A stretch of 64,000 bases of DNA from Chryseobacterium sediminis (GCF_008386505.1 NZ_VUNZ01000003.1:186001-250000), one strand, 5' to 3'. Counted from the first letter of the stretch, positions 34,849 to 44,237 are shown. The notes: generated by a model not told the origin, from the letters alone. A program made the numbers and translations.

Positions 34849-35216
34849 GATTTTTTAAATAAATTATAAAGAAATTTAAATATAAGCATTTTTTTTAATT
34901 GAAAACGTATGAATGTAATAATTAGGAATTAGTTAAATGCTTGCCATAATATATTGAATTAAAAGGGGGGCAGGAAGCCTTTAAAGGGTGATTACAGTAG
35001 CTTACTACAGATCTTGTATACCTTAGCTTCTTCTTTTTATTTTTCTTCCTGAATCGTACGCTATTCCCAATTGGGAAACCGGGATGTCATTTATCTGCAT
35101 TTTGAATCTTATAACCTCTTTCAACTCCCTTTTTTTATGCGTTTTTCCTGCTTTTAATTTATTTTTTCAGATTTGCTTAAAAAGTGTAAATTTACGGCTA
35201 TCTAATTATTTTTTTT
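34849..35216. promoter_or_regulatory. 368-bp divergent intergenic region with a candidate operator
   Basis: This gap holds the promoters of the divergent acyl-CoA synthetase and acyl-CoA dehydrogenase. A perfect 14-bp palindrome, TTCCCAATTGGGAA (35064-35077), lies 139 bases before the dehydrogenase start and is a candidate regulator site. A TAAATTTA box at 35187-35194 may be the dehydrogenase -7 element; no convincing TTG partner was found. No gene was seen. Confidence 0.45.
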
Positions 35217-36356
35217 ATGGACTTTAATTTATCGGAAGAACAGCTGATGATTCAGCAGGCAGCAAGAGATTTTGCACAAAACGAACTATTACCTGGAGTG
35301 ATTGAAAGAGACCGTGACCAGAAATTCCCTGCAGAACAGGTGAAAAAAATGGGAGAAATGGGCCTTTTAGGAATGATGGTAGATCCACAATACGGAGGAG
35401 CAGGTATGGACAGCGTTTCTTACGTGCTGGCAATGGAGGAGATTGCAAAAGTGGATGCGTCTGCAGCTGTTGTGATGTCTGTAAACAACTCATTAGTTTG
35501 TGCCGGTCTTGAAAAATTTGCTTCGGAAGAACAGAAAGTAAAATATCTTACTCCACTGGCTAGCGGGCAGGTAATCGGAGCTTTTGCATTATCTGAGCCT
35601 GAAGCGGGTTCTGATGCAACTTCTCAGAAAACAACTGCTGAAGACAAAGGAGATTATTATCTTTTAAACGGGATCAAAAACTGGATCACCAATGGTGGGA
35701 CAGCTACTTATTATATCGTCATTGCACAGACAGATCCTGAGAAAAAACACAAAGGGATCAATGCTTTCATCGTAGAAAGAGGATGGGAAGGTTTTGAAAT
35801 CGGGCTAAAAGAAGACAAATTGGGAATCAGAGGAAGTGATACTCACTCTTTGATCTTTAACAATGTAAAAGTTCCAAAAGAAAACAGAATTGGTGCTGAC
35901 GGATTCGGGTTCAACTTTGCTATGGCTGTGTTGAACGGAGGAAGAATTGGTATTGCTTCTCAGGCTTTAGGTATTGCTTCAGGAGCTTACGAGCTGGCTT
36001 TGAAATATGCTAAAACAAGAAAAGCTTTCAAAACTGAAATCATCAACCACCAGGCAATTGCATTCAAATTAGCTGATATGGCTACTCAGATCACAGCAGC
36101 AAGAATGCTGTGTTTCAAAGCAGCATGTGAAAAAGATGCAGGAAAAGATATCTCTGAAAGTGGAGCTATGGCAAAATTATACTCTTCTCAGGTAGCAATG
36201 GATACTACTATTGAAGCAGTACAGATCCACGGTGGATATGGATATGTGAAAGAATACCACGTAGAAAGATTAATGAGAGATGCGAAAATCACTCAGATCT
36301 ACGAAGGAACTTCTGAAATTCAGAAAATCGTGATCTCAAGAAGCATCGCAAAATAA
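35217..36356 (+). CDS. Acyl-CoA dehydrogenase
   Basis: The 379-residue length is standard. Signatures are GAFALSEPEAGSDATSQKT (~120-138, FAD/substrate loop), WITNGGTATYYIVIAQT (~155-171) and the C-terminal QIHGGYGYVKEYHVERLMRDAKI with the IYEGTSEIQK segment that contains the catalytic glutamate. It introduces the alpha-beta double bond into acyl-CoA and passes electrons to electron-transfer flavoprotein in the cytoplasm. Short- to medium-chain preference is suggested by similarity to SCAD-type enzymes. It stands opposite the acyl-CoA synthetase and 22 bases before a small membrane-protein gene. Confidence 0.95.
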   Translation: MDFNLSEEQLMIQQAARDFAQNELLPGVIERDRDQKFPAEQVKKMGEMGLLGMMVDPQYGGAGMDSVSYVLAMEEIAKVDASAAVVMSVNNSLVCAGLEKFASEEQKVKYLTPLASGQVIGAFALSEPEAGSDATSQKTTAEDKGDYYLLNGIKNWITNGGTATYYIVIAQTDPEKKHKGINAFIVERGWEGFEIGLKEDKLGIRGSDTHSLIFNNVKVPKENRIGADGFGFNFAMAVLNGGRIGIASQALGIASGAYELALKYAKTRKAFKTEIINHQAIAFKLADMATQITAARMLCFKAACEKDAGKDISESGAMAKLYSSQVAMDTTIEAVQIHGGYGYVKEYHVERLMRDAKITQIYEGTSEIQKIVISRSIAK

Positions 36357-36378
36357 TATTTTATCAAACACACTACTT

Positions 36379-36744
36379 ATGAAAAAATCTTTGTGGATCA
36401 TCCTCGGTGTTGTACTGCTGTTACTGGGCGTATTTGTCTGGTATAAGTACTATTTTGTTTTCGGAGAAGGAGTAAAATCCGGATACCTGAACTATGCCAT
36501 GAAAAAAGGTTATATCTTCAAAACCTATGAAGGTAAACTGATTCAGGAAGGTTTCGGGAGAGGAAAAACAGGAACAATTACAAGCTATGAGTTTGAGTTT
36601 TCTGTAGATGATCCTGAGATTTTCAAACAATTGGAAACCAACAGCGGTAAAACCTTTGATCTGCATTACAAAGAATACAACGGCGCTCTTCCGTGGAGAG
36701 GAAATACAAAGTTTGTCGTAGACAAAGTAGTGAATATGAAATAA
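36379..36744 (+). CDS. Small membrane-anchored protein, unknown function
   Basis: The 121-residue protein has one N-terminal membrane helix (WIILGVVLLLLGVFVWYKYYFV, so no cleavable leader) and a soluble beta-rich domain (GYIFKTYEGKLIQEGFG, then YEFEFSV and ALPWRGNTKFVVDKV). Relatives in Flavobacteriia are often labelled 6-phosphogluconate dehydrogenase; nothing in this sequence supports that, as there is no Rossmann fold. It follows the acyl-CoA dehydrogenase by 22 bases and ends at a terminator, so the two are probably co-transcribed. Confidence 0.8.
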   Translation: MKKSLWIILGVVLLLLGVFVWYKYYFVFGEGVKSGYLNYAMKKGYIFKTYEGKLIQEGFGRGKTGTITSYEFEFSVDDPEIFKQLETNSGKTFDLHYKEYNGALPWRGNTKFVVDKVVNMK

Positions 36745-36747
36745 AAC

Positions 36748-36778
36748 AAATAAGGCTCTCAATTGAGGGCCTTATTTT
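36748..36778 (+). terminator. Terminator of the acyl-CoA dehydrogenase operon
   Basis: AAATAAGG, then CTCAATTGAG at the tip, then CCTTATTTT: an almost complete palindrome ending in T, directly after the stop. Confidence 0.85.
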
Positions 36779-37007
36779 ACACCAAATCACAAAATATTAA
36801 TATATGAAATAAAAATTTCCGGTTTTGTGGTGAATCCTGTACAATACAAAGATTCATTATTTTATCTACACTTAAAGTTAAGAGGAATTTTCCTAATAAA
36901 CAAGCTGTTTTTATTAATGTTATAAAATTAAGCATAAGAATTAATCTTACCCTCTAAACCTCATTAAAAAAACATTAAAAAATCCACCACAAAGATGGAT
37001 TTAAAAT

Positions 37008-37952
37008 TTAATGAGAATCGTTATTAGGAACGTTTTTATTCTTCTTTTTATAAAAGTAATATCCAATGCCTGCAATAAGGAATAAAGGCCACAACGGAAG
37101 AATAAACAGGAAAATAGAAGTGATCACCTCCCAGCCTGATTCAATGGCTGCCAGTGATTTTCCACCAAAAGTTTTAGGTTCTTTTTCTGTTTGAGCCTTA
37201 TCGCTGATACTTACATTGATCGTACAGATGGTATTGTCTGCGTAATTACTCCCTGAAACCTGAATGTCTTTAGTATCAATATCTCCAACATTACTGTTGA
37301 TAGCATCCATTAAACCATCAAAATGCTGGATCGGAACTTTGATATCAAGGCTGTATATTTTCTGATTTTCTCCATAAGGGCTGGCAGATTCCTCATAAGA
37401 AAGATTTTCACTTTTAATGTAGCCGTTATTTTTATGGGCTTCTTCTCTAATGATTTCCTTTACTGTTTCAGCATTATCTGCTTTTATAGTAAGATATCCT
37501 GATTTTACCATTTTATCTTTCGGCATATTCAGTTCATAGCTGTCATTTTTAGGCTTTTCCTTATAAATGATTTTAGTTTCTTTAATAACCTTTGGAGCCG
37601 GAGTTTTTACTGCAATTTTTTCAGATTTTTTTTCTGCAGAATCTTTTTTCTCTATTTTGGATTCTAGTTTTGTAGCGGCAATTTTCTCAGATAAAGAATC
37701 TACCATTTTTGAGGTGTTCTCTATTTTTTGCTGGATGTCATTTTTAGTATTTTCAAAATCTTTTATTTTAATATTGGCAGAATCCATTACCTGATTGGCA
37801 GTTTTACTTGCATTGTCAATGGTTTCTGTAGCTACTGTAGCTGCGCTGTCTGCTGAATGAATTGCTTCGTGAAGGCTGTCTTGAGCAGTTTCTCCCTTTT
37901 TACACATAATGAAAGTGCTGGATATAGCAACGAGTAATATGAACTTTTTCAT
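37008..37952 (-). CDS. DUF4349 lipoprotein with C-terminal membrane helix
   Basis: The 314-residue protein starts with a leader ending in IMC at residue 17 (MKKFILLVAISSTFIMC), a loose lipobox. Residues ~25-110 are an Ala/Ser/Lys-rich coiled-coil stalk (IENTSKMVDSLSEKI). The DUF4349 domain spans ~145-275, starting MVKSGYLTIKADNAETVKEI. A membrane helix (~280-303: VITSIFLFILPLWPLFLIAG) and a lysine-rich end follow. The function of the domain is unknown; its position suggests an envelope sensor or scaffold. Confidence 0.82.
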   Translation of the reverse strand: MKKFILLVAISSTFIMCKKGETAQDSLHEAIHSADSAATVATETIDNASKTANQVMDSANIKIKDFENTKNDIQQKIENTSKMVDSLSEKIAATKLESKIEKKDSAEKKSEKIAVKTPAPKVIKETKIIYKEKPKNDSYELNMPKDKMVKSGYLTIKADNAETVKEIIREEAHKNNGYIKSENLSYEESASPYGENQKIYSLDIKVPIQHFDGLMDAINSNVGDIDTKDIQVSGSNYADNTICTINVSISDKAQTEKEPKTFGGKSLAAIESGWEVITSIFLFILPLWPLFLIAGIGYYFYKKKNKNVPNNDSH

Positions 37953-38172
37953 AACATTAATTTTTTTGATGAAGTAAAATTAGGAGTGAAGTTCTTGTAA
38001 AGATTGTAAATAGACTGTATTGTGCTGGTAAAATACTAACTGTTGTATTTTCAGTGTTTTGTATTTGTTTTACAAAAGATTTACAAAACGTTTCTGAGTT
38101 TTAAGGGTATAAGAACTGGAGATATACTCTCTAAAGAAGTATTTAATAATACAACTTTATTACTTATGAGTT

Positions 38173-38239
38173 GGATTCCTACGGAATGACAAAGTGTATG
38201 GATAAATTTAGCACTCTGTTTGTCATTCCGTAGGAATCT
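38173..38239. repeat. Inverted pair of the TTCCGTAGGAATCT dispersed motif
   Basis: The left arm ATTCCTACGGAATGACAAA (38175-38193) and right arm TTTGTCATTCCGTAGGAAT (38219-38237) are perfect complements separated by 25 bases. The same motif occurs at 5102, 5486 and twice near 32857-32924. A long hairpin without T tract, so not a plain terminator. Confidence 0.75.
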
Positions 38240-38292
38240 GGATGTATTAAAATAATAAACCCCATGCCTTTATAAAAATGATCATATAGCTA

Positions 38293-38325
38293 AGAAAAAA
38301 AATCCGTAGAAATTTTCTACGGATC
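38293..38325 (-). terminator. Terminator of prfC
   Basis: ATCCGTAGAA and TTCTACGGAT (38302-38324) pair around three bases, followed on the minus strand by a run of T, 29 bases past the stop. Confidence 0.88.
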
Positions 38326-38353
38326 TATATTTTTGAACAATATTGTCTTTTAA

Positions 38354-39949
38354 TTAATGTTCCTGGAATTCACTAATGAAATGTAATTTCACATTCGGGA
38401 ATTTCTCCTGTGTCATATGAATTGTGAACGATGAGTCTGCAAGGAATACCAGTTGATTATATTTATCTCTTGCCAGGAATCTCTGCTTTAATCTTGCAAA
38501 TTCTTTGAACTCTTCAGACTTTTCATCTGCTTCCACCCAGCATGCTTTGTGCATGGATAGAGGTTCGTAAGTACATTTTGCACCATATTCATGTTCCAGA
38601 CGGTATTGGATAACCTCATACTGAAGGGCTCCTACCGTTCCGATAATCTTTCTTCCGTTCATTTCAAGAGTAAATAACTGTGCAACTCCTTCATCCATCA
38701 ACTGATCGATACCTTTTGCCAGCTGCTTAGCTTTTAACGGATCATTGTTGTTGATATAACGGAAATGTTCAGGAGAGAAGCTAGGAATACCTTTGAAGCT
38801 TAATTTTTCTCCACCAGTCAATGTATCTCCGATTCTGAAACTTCCGGTATCATGTAAACCTACAATATCACCCGGGAAACTCTCTTCCACTACTTCTTTT
38901 TTATCTGCAAAGAATGCGTTAGGAGAGGAGAATTTCATTTTTTTACCTTCTCTTACCAATAAATAATTTTCATTTCTTTTGAAAGTTCCTGAAACAATCT
39001 TTACGAAAGCAAGTCTGTCTCTGTGTTTAGGATCCATATTCGCATGGATTTTGAAAACAAATCCTGTAAAAGCACTTTCTTCAGGTTTTACAAGACGGGT
39101 ATCACTTTCTTTTGGCTGTGGCATTGGAGCAATATCAATGAAAGCGTCCAGTAATTCGCGTACCCCAAAATTATTTAAAGCTGAACCAAAGAATACAGGC
39201 TGAAGATCACCTTTCATATAATCTTCACGATTAAATTCAGGATAAACAGATTGAATAAGATCAAGTTCTTCTCTTAAAGTTTTTGCCGCTTTTTCACCAA
39301 TCACTTCATCAATAGAAGTATCATTAATGTCATCAAACTTGATAGAATCTCCAACTTTCTGTTTTTTCTCTTCCAGGAATAACTGAATGTTGTTTTCCCA
39401 GATATTATAAATTCCCTGAAAGTCACTTCCCATACCAATTGGTAAAGAAAGCGGGCAGACTGTTAATCCTAATTTCTGTTCTACTTCGTCCAAAAGGTCA
39501 AAAGCATCTTTACCCTCACGGTCAAGTTTATTGATGAAAACCAACATAGGAATGTTTCTCATTCTGCAAACCTTAACCAGTTTTTCAGTTTGTTCCTCAA
39601 CCCCTTTTGCGACGTCAATTACAACAATTACGGAATCTACAGCAGTTAATGTTCTGTAAGTATCTTCAGCAAAGTCTTTGTGACCCGGAGTATCAAGGAT
39701 GTTGATTTTGTGGTCTCTATATTCAAATGCCAATACGGAAGTCGCTACAGAGATCCCTCTCTGTCTTTCGATTTCCATAAAGTCGGAGGTAGCTCCTTTT
39801 TTTATTTTGTTGGATTTTACCGCACCCGCTTCCTGGATAGCACCCCCGAAAAGAAGTAGCTTTTCCGTAAGAGTTGTTTTTCCGGCATCCGGGTGGGAAA
39901 TGATCCCGAAGGTCTTTCTTTTTTGTATTTCTTTGATTAAGTCTGACAT
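38354..39949 (-). CDS. prfC: Peptide chain release factor 3
   Basis: The 531-residue length matches RF3. The GTPase motifs are intact: G1 SHPDAGKTTLTEK (~18), G2 region RGISVATSV, G3 DTPGHKDF (~81) and G4 NKLDREGKD (~136). Domain II and a C-terminal RF3-specific region (VGALQYEVIQYRLEHEYG, ~455) complete it. RF3 uses GTP to eject RF1/RF2 from the ribosome after peptide release. It is transcribed alone with its own terminator. Confidence 0.96.
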   Translation of the reverse strand: MSDLIKEIQKRKTFGIISHPDAGKTTLTEKLLLFGGAIQEAGAVKSNKIKKGATSDFMEIERQRGISVATSVLAFEYRDHKINILDTPGHKDFAEDTYRTLTAVDSVIVVIDVAKGVEEQTEKLVKVCRMRNIPMLVFINKLDREGKDAFDLLDEVEQKLGLTVCPLSLPIGMGSDFQGIYNIWENNIQLFLEEKKQKVGDSIKFDDINDTSIDEVIGEKAAKTLREELDLIQSVYPEFNREDYMKGDLQPVFFGSALNNFGVRELLDAFIDIAPMPQPKESDTRLVKPEESAFTGFVFKIHANMDPKHRDRLAFVKIVSGTFKRNENYLLVREGKKMKFSSPNAFFADKKEVVEESFPGDIVGLHDTGSFRIGDTLTGGEKLSFKGIPSFSPEHFRYINNNDPLKAKQLAKGIDQLMDEGVAQLFTLEMNGRKIIGTVGALQYEVIQYRLEHEYGAKCTYEPLSMHKACWVEADEKSEEFKEFARLKQRFLARDKYNQLVFLADSSFTIHMTQEKFPNVKLHFISEFQEH

Positions 39950-40270
39950 ATCGTATTTTGAAGTTGCAAAAATCGTGATTTTTTACGAGGTTTTCAAATT
40001 TTAATTACAACAATGCTCATTCAGTTAGAGAGTTTGTATTAAGGAAAGGTTTGAAAGATGTTAGAGATCGGATTTAAATAAGGAAAATGAGATTTGAAGA
40101 AATTGCGGAATAAAACTTTATTATTTATGATTTTAATACCCGTTTATAGGTTTTTTTTCATCATAAAAAAGGTATTACATAATGACTGGGGATTATTTTA
40201 AAAACCGGCATTATAGATTGTTGGAATTGCTTTATAATTGCACAATTAAAACACAATACGATTTCAACTG
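39950..40270. other. 321-bp AT-rich gap, no recognisable content
   Basis: It lies between the divergent prfC and a lipoprotein gene, so it must hold both promoters, but no convincing TTG/TAnnTTTG pair was found. There is no repeat or ORF worth calling. Confidence 0.4.
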
Positions 40271-40789
40271 ATGAATAAAAATGATGTCTATAATCTGGGA
40301 GGAAAAATATGCCTTTTCTTCTCCATCTTGTTAGTATTTTCATGCAATCATGAAGACAACACTTTTCCAAGTTCTAAAAAACAAAATGAAACAGTTCAAC
40401 CTTCACCATACAATCATTTTATTACCTCAAGTGTAGATCACCTGTATGAGTTTTGTCCGGCAGGAGATATGGTTTGTTATAATGATATGAGCTTAACCAT
40501 AAAAACAGTTGACTTCTTTAAGTCTTTAGGTCCCAAGAATTCCTTATTGGGAAGCTATAATAATATTTTTTACGCTGCAAGAGGATATCTTATAGATCAT
40601 AATTTTTCTGATGATGCTAAATTATTTCTTACAGATAAACTCAATTTTTTAGCAGAGTGTAGTAAAACAAAGGATAACTCAACTCCTGAAAAACAATTAG
40701 AAAATCTTGAATTTATACACTGGTCGCTAGAGTATTTTATTAAAAATCCTGATACAACAAATGAACAGTTTAAAAACTTGTATATGTGA
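40271..40789 (+). CDS. Putative lipoprotein, unknown function
   Basis: The 172-residue protein has a leader with a good lipobox (FFSILLVFSC, Cys at ~25), followed by a polar Ser/Asn/Glu-rich linker (~26-50). The rest is mixed helix with no recognisable motif and ends in helical sequence LEFIHWSLEYFIKNPDTTN. It stands alone with long AT-rich gaps on both sides. The protein should be anchored by lipid in the periplasm or outer membrane. I cannot assign a family. Confidence 0.65.
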   Translation: MNKNDVYNLGGKICLFFSILLVFSCNHEDNTFPSSKKQNETVQPSPYNHFITSSVDHLYEFCPAGDMVCYNDMSLTIKTVDFFKSLGPKNSLLGSYNNIFYAARGYLIDHNFSDDAKLFLTDKLNFLAECSKTKDNSTPEKQLENLEFIHWSLEYFIKNPDTTNEQFKNLYM

Positions 40790-40970
40790 TTTTCATAAGG
40801 GCAAATGATCTAATATTTTAATTTATCCTTTGGAAATTTAAAACTCTAAAGTAGGTTGCAATTGAATATGATTTTAAATTCAAGATCTAAAATTCTCTAA
40901 AATAGATATTCTACGTTCATTTTGTGATGCGCAGGGATAAAATGGAAGATTTAAGAAAATCCTTTTTTAG

Positions 40971-41001
40971 TTGCTTGTAGCACTCAAAAAAATTATCTTT
41001 G
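40971..41001 (+). promoter_or_regulatory. Promoter of the CPBP protease/rdgB run
   Basis: TTG (40971-40973), 20 bases, then an exact TATCTTTG (40994-41001), 28 bases before ATG 41030. It is the clearest consensus promoter in the window. Confidence 0.68.
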
Positions 41002-41029
41002 TTTCTAATAAACTTTTACAGAAATAAGG

Positions 41030-41860
41030 ATGGGAAATAGCAAATATCCGAAGTTTACCTTCACATGGATTGGCGGTGTTGCTTTGGTGGTTGGATTATT
41101 CGTGGGAACAATGGCTGTTTCTTTATTCAGCACTTTTTGGAAAGTTGTTTTCAAAGAAAATCTTGAGCTTAAAGACTGGTTCCTTATGGTTGCTAATTCT
41201 GTAGGATTCCTTACTGCTATTGCCTTTTTTGATTTTTTCATTGTAAGACGGACTACCCAAAAGAAGCTTAACTTCAATTTATCATCCGTTAATTTCTCTA
41301 CCTATCTTCTTATTTTTCCAATGATGGCGGGGATGATGTTTATTTCAGAATTTATAGCCGCTCAGATCCCTACTACAGGACCTTTTTTTGGTGATTTTTA
41401 TGAATATTTTACACAATTGATGAGCCAGCTGACCGATAATCCTGTTGTAATGATTATCATGACGGTAATTATGGCTCCTATTTTTGAAGAAATTATATTC
41501 AGAGGAATTATCCAGAAAGGATTGATTAATAAAGGAGTAGAGCCATGGAAAGCCATTTTGTACGCTTCCATTATTTTTGGAGTGGTTCACGGAAATCCAT
41601 GGCAGTTTATCAGCGCAGTGATGCTGGGCTGTGTGCTGGGATTGGTATATCATAAAACAAAATCTTTACTGATGCCGATATTGCTGCATGCGTTTAATAA
41701 TTTAACGCTTTCATTATTGGTACTTTATGGTAAAGATGAAAGTTTTGCAAAAGTTCTTAATATTTCAGAATGGCTTGTACTGGCCGTAGGAATTGTACTT
41801 TTCTCTTTATTCTACTATCTTTTTATGAAAAAGTATAAAGTGCATTATGCTGAAATGTAA
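41030..41860 (+). CDS. CPBP (Abi/CAAX) family intramembrane glutamic endopeptidase
   Basis: The 276-residue protein has seven to eight hydrophobic segments. The active-site motifs are EEIIFRG in PIFEEIIFRGIIQ (~150) and FGVVHGNPWQF (~183), followed by a third conserved region (MPILLHAFNN, ~220). Members are membrane proteases related to the eukaryotic CAAX prenyl endopeptidase Rce1; in bacteria they are linked to bacteriocin immunity and stress responses. The substrate is unknown. rdgB follows at 28-40 bases on the same strand, so they probably share the promoter at 40971. Confidence 0.9.
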   Translation: MGNSKYPKFTFTWIGGVALVVGLFVGTMAVSLFSTFWKVVFKENLELKDWFLMVANSVGFLTAIAFFDFFIVRRTTQKKLNFNLSSVNFSTYLLIFPMMAGMMFISEFIAAQIPTTGPFFGDFYEYFTQLMSQLTDNPVVMIIMTVIMAPIFEEIIFRGIIQKGLINKGVEPWKAILYASIIFGVVHGNPWQFISAVMLGCVLGLVYHKTKSLLMPILLHAFNNLTLSLLVLYGKDESFAKVLNISEWLVLAVGIVLFSLFYYLFMKKYKVHYAEM

Positions 41861-41900
41861 TTAACAAGCTAAAAAAGTAAAATTGAAAATGAATATAGAA

Positions 41901-42476
41901 ATGGAATTATTAGTAGCTACACACAACGAACATAAAAAAGAAGAAATCCAGCAGATCCTGGGAAGTGACTGCGTTGTGAAAAGTCTTACCGATTATAATA
42001 TTCACGAAGAAATTGTGGAAGATGGAGATTCTTTTCATGCCAATGCCCTAATTAAGGCAAAATACTGTTTTGAGAAAACAGGTGTTCCAAGTTTAGGAGA
42101 TGACAGCGGTCTGGTAGTGGAATCTTTAGATGGAAGACCTGGTATTTTCTCTGCCCGCTATGCCGGAGATCACGATTTTGCGAAAAATATTGAAAAGGTG
42201 TTGGAAGAAATGCAGGGAATCGAAAACAGGAAAGCTTATTTTGTTACCGTTCTATGCTACTATGATGAAAAAGGGGCACAATATTTTGAAGGCCGAGTAC
42301 ATGGAAATTTACTGACAGAAAATAAAGGCTTTAAAGGATTCGGATATGATCCTATTTTTGTTCCGACTGGGCATGACAGAACCTTTGCAGAGATGGATCC
42401 GGAAGATAAAAACAAAATCAGCCACCGTAAGCAGGCCCTAGATTTATTTATGGATTTTTTAAAAGTGACTGATTAA
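41901..42476 (+). CDS. rdgB: RdgB/HAM1 family non-canonical purine NTP pyrophosphatase
   Basis: From ATG 41901 (MELLVATHNEHKKEEI) the protein has 191 residues, as usual; another ATG four codons upstream (41889) is possible. Diagnostic motifs are the N-terminal LLVATHNEHK nucleotide loop, SLGDDSGLVVESLDGRPGIFSARYAG (~60-85) and FGYDPIFVPTGHDRTFAEM (~145-163). The enzyme removes ITP, dITP and XTP from the nucleotide pool, protecting DNA. Next gene: RNase Z on the same strand after 68 bases. Confidence 0.94.
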   Translation: MELLVATHNEHKKEEIQQILGSDCVVKSLTDYNIHEEIVEDGDSFHANALIKAKYCFEKTGVPSLGDDSGLVVESLDGRPGIFSARYAGDHDFAKNIEKVLEEMQGIENRKAYFVTVLCYYDEKGAQYFEGRVHGNLLTENKGFKGFGYDPIFVPTGHDRTFAEMDPEDKNKISHRKQALDLFMDFLKVTD

Positions 42477-42518
42477 GTTTAAATATCAGGGTGAATTACC
42501 CATTTAGATTTTCTGTCG

Positions 42519-42526
42519 TACATTTG
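42519..42526 (+). promoter_or_regulatory. Possible -7 box for rnz
   Basis: TACATTTG matches TAnnTTTG exactly and lies 18 bases before the TTG start of rnz. No TTG was found at a suitable upstream distance, so the call is weak. Confidence 0.35.
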
Positions 42527-42544
42527 TTATAATAAATTATTGAT

Positions 42545-43459
42545 TTGAGTACTTATTTAACAATATTAGGCTTCAATTCAGCGATTCCAACCATCAATAC
42601 ATCACCCACAGCTCAGCTGTTGGAAATGGAAGAAAGACTTTTCCTGATTGATTGTGGAGAAGGTACACAGGTACAGCTGAGAAAAGCAAAAGCAAGATTT
42701 TCAAAGATCAATCATATTTTTATCTCCCATCTTCATGGGGATCACTGTTTCGGGCTTCCGGGGCTTATTGCCTCTTTCCGTCTTTTAGGAAGAGATACTC
42801 CGTTGCATGTTTACGGCCCGAAAGGTATTAAGAAGATGCTGGAGACCATTTTCCAGATTACGGAAACACACCGTGGTTTTGAAGTAGTATATCATGAACT
42901 GGATAAGGACTATTCAGAAAAAATATATGAGGACAATAGAGTAGAAGTGTATACCATTCCGTTGGATCACAGAATTTACTGTAACGGTTACCTTTTTAAG
43001 GAAAAGCCCAAAGACAGGCATCTCAATATGAAAGAAATTGCCAAGTACAGTGAGATTGAAACCTGTGACTACCATAATATAAAAGCAGGAAAAGACTTTG
43101 TATTGAGTGATGGTTATGTTCTCAAAAATGAAATTCTGACTCTTGAACCTGCTCCGCCGGTATCCTACGCATTTTGCAGCGATACCCGTTATCTGGAAAG
43201 TGTGATTCCGATTATTAAAAATGTTACCGTTCTTTATCACGAATCCACATTTTTACATGATCTGAAGGAAATGGCTGATTATACAGGGCATACTACAGCA
43301 TTGGAGGCGGCAACGATTGCTCAGAAAGCTCAGGTTGAAAAACTGATTTTAGGGCATTTTTCCAACAGATATGGAGACCTGACTGTATTTACCGATGAAG
43401 CCAGAGAAATTTTCCCTAATACATTTTTACCAAAAGCATTGGAAAGTGTAAAGATTTAG
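42545..43459 (+). CDS. rnz: Ribonuclease Z
   Basis: The 304-residue protein has the metallo-beta-lactamase zinc motif SHLHGDHCFGLPGL (~59-72), the AFCSDTRY (~205) aspartate strand and the C-terminal GHFSNRY histidine motif (~272). It processes the 3' ends of tRNA precursors. The start is TTG 42545 (MSTYLTILGFNSAIPT); the family begins exactly here and no ATG precedes it. It leads a tight run with the TIGR02757-like gene one base after its stop. Confidence 0.95.
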   Translation: MSTYLTILGFNSAIPTINTSPTAQLLEMEERLFLIDCGEGTQVQLRKAKARFSKINHIFISHLHGDHCFGLPGLIASFRLLGRDTPLHVYGPKGIKKMLETIFQITETHRGFEVVYHELDKDYSEKIYEDNRVEVYTIPLDHRIYCNGYLFKEKPKDRHLNMKEIAKYSEIETCDYHNIKAGKDFVLSDGYVLKNEILTLEPAPPVSYAFCSDTRYLESVIPIIKNVTVLYHESTFLHDLKEMADYTGHTTALEAATIAQKAQVEKLILGHFSNRYGDLTVFTDEAREIFPNTFLPKALESVKI

Positions 43460-43460
43460 A

Positions 43461-44237
43461 ATGAATATGCTGAAATTTGAAGAACTCAGAGATTTTCTCA
43501 ACGAAAAGGCAGATCAGTACAATGCTCCCGATTTTATAGAAAATGATCCTATACAGATTCCTCATCGTTTTTCTTTAAAACAGGACATTGAAATTGCAGG
43601 ATTTCTGGCGGCTACAATTTCCTGGGGAAACAGAAAGTCAATCATCAGTTCTGCGGATAAAATGCTTGATATTATGGGAAATTCTCCCTATGATTTTGTG
43701 ATGAATTATTCAGAAAAGGATTTGAAAGATATTCAGGATAAAAGCATTCACAGAACTTTTAATGGGCAGGATTTTTCCTATTTCATTAAACAGTTCAACA
43801 GGATTTATAAACAAAATGAAAGCCTGGAAAGTCTGTTTGAAGTAAAAGAACCTGAGAATAATTTTCTCCACGCCATAGAACGATTCAGGAATGGGTTTCT
43901 GGAAACAGAAAAACACAGAAGCCACAAACATATCAGCTCTCCTTATAAAAACTCTTCTGCTAAAAGGATTATTATGTTTTTAAGATGGATGGTGCGTAAA
44001 GATAAAAGAGGAGTAGATTTTGGAATTTGGGAAAATATAGATCAGAAAAACCTTTCCATTCCTTTAGATGTGCATACCGGAAATATCTCCAGAAAACTGG
44101 GACTGGTTTCCAGAACACAAAACGACTGGAAAACAGTAGAAGAACTGGATGCTACCATTAGAAAATTTGATGAAACAGATCCTGCAAAATATGATTTTGC
44201 CTTGTTTGGATTAGGGGTTACCAAAGAACTGTTGTAA
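43461..44237 (+). CDS. TIGR02757-like conserved protein, possible DNA-glycosylase-fold helical protein
   Basis: The 258-residue protein begins one base after the rnz stop. Recognisable stretches are ISWGNRKSIISSADKMLDIMG (~50-70), RIIMFLRWMVRKDKRGVDFGIW (~168-190) and the end LDVHTGNISRKLGLVSRTQNDWKTV (~200-225). That LDVH/HTG segment with helix-rich surroundings resembles the HhH-type helical fold of base-excision glycosylases, which is why such a role is sometimes inferred. The family is found in Bacteroidota and spirochaetes, and its function is not established. Confidence 0.78.
   Translation: MNMLKFEELRDFLNEKADQYNAPDFIENDPIQIPHRFSLKQDIEIAGFLAATISWGNRKSIISSADKMLDIMGNSPYDFVMNYSEKDLKDIQDKSIHRTFNGQDFSYFIKQFNRIYKQNESLESLFEVKEPENNFLHAIERFRNGFLETEKHRSHKHISSPYKNSSAKRIIMFLRWMVRKDKRGVDFGIWENIDQKNLSIPLDVHTGNISRKLGLVSRTQNDWKTVEELDATIRKFDETDPAKYDFALFGLGVTKELL

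Larger units (their letters stand above)
37953..38353. other. 401-bp gap with one large inverted repeat
   Basis: It separates the DUF4349 gene from prfC. It contains the inverted TTCCGTAGGAATCT pair at 38173-38239 and the prfC terminator at 38293-38325. The remainder is AT-rich; no ORF or RNA was recognised. Confidence 0.55.

Noticed and set aside
36379-36744. 6-phosphogluconate dehydrogenase
   Set aside because: Relatives carry that label, but the protein has 121 residues, a membrane helix and no nucleotide-binding motif.
41030-41860. Abortive-infection (phage defence) gene
   Set aside because: The CPBP family was formerly called Abi, but here it stands with rdgB and no defence genes; a general membrane protease is more likely.
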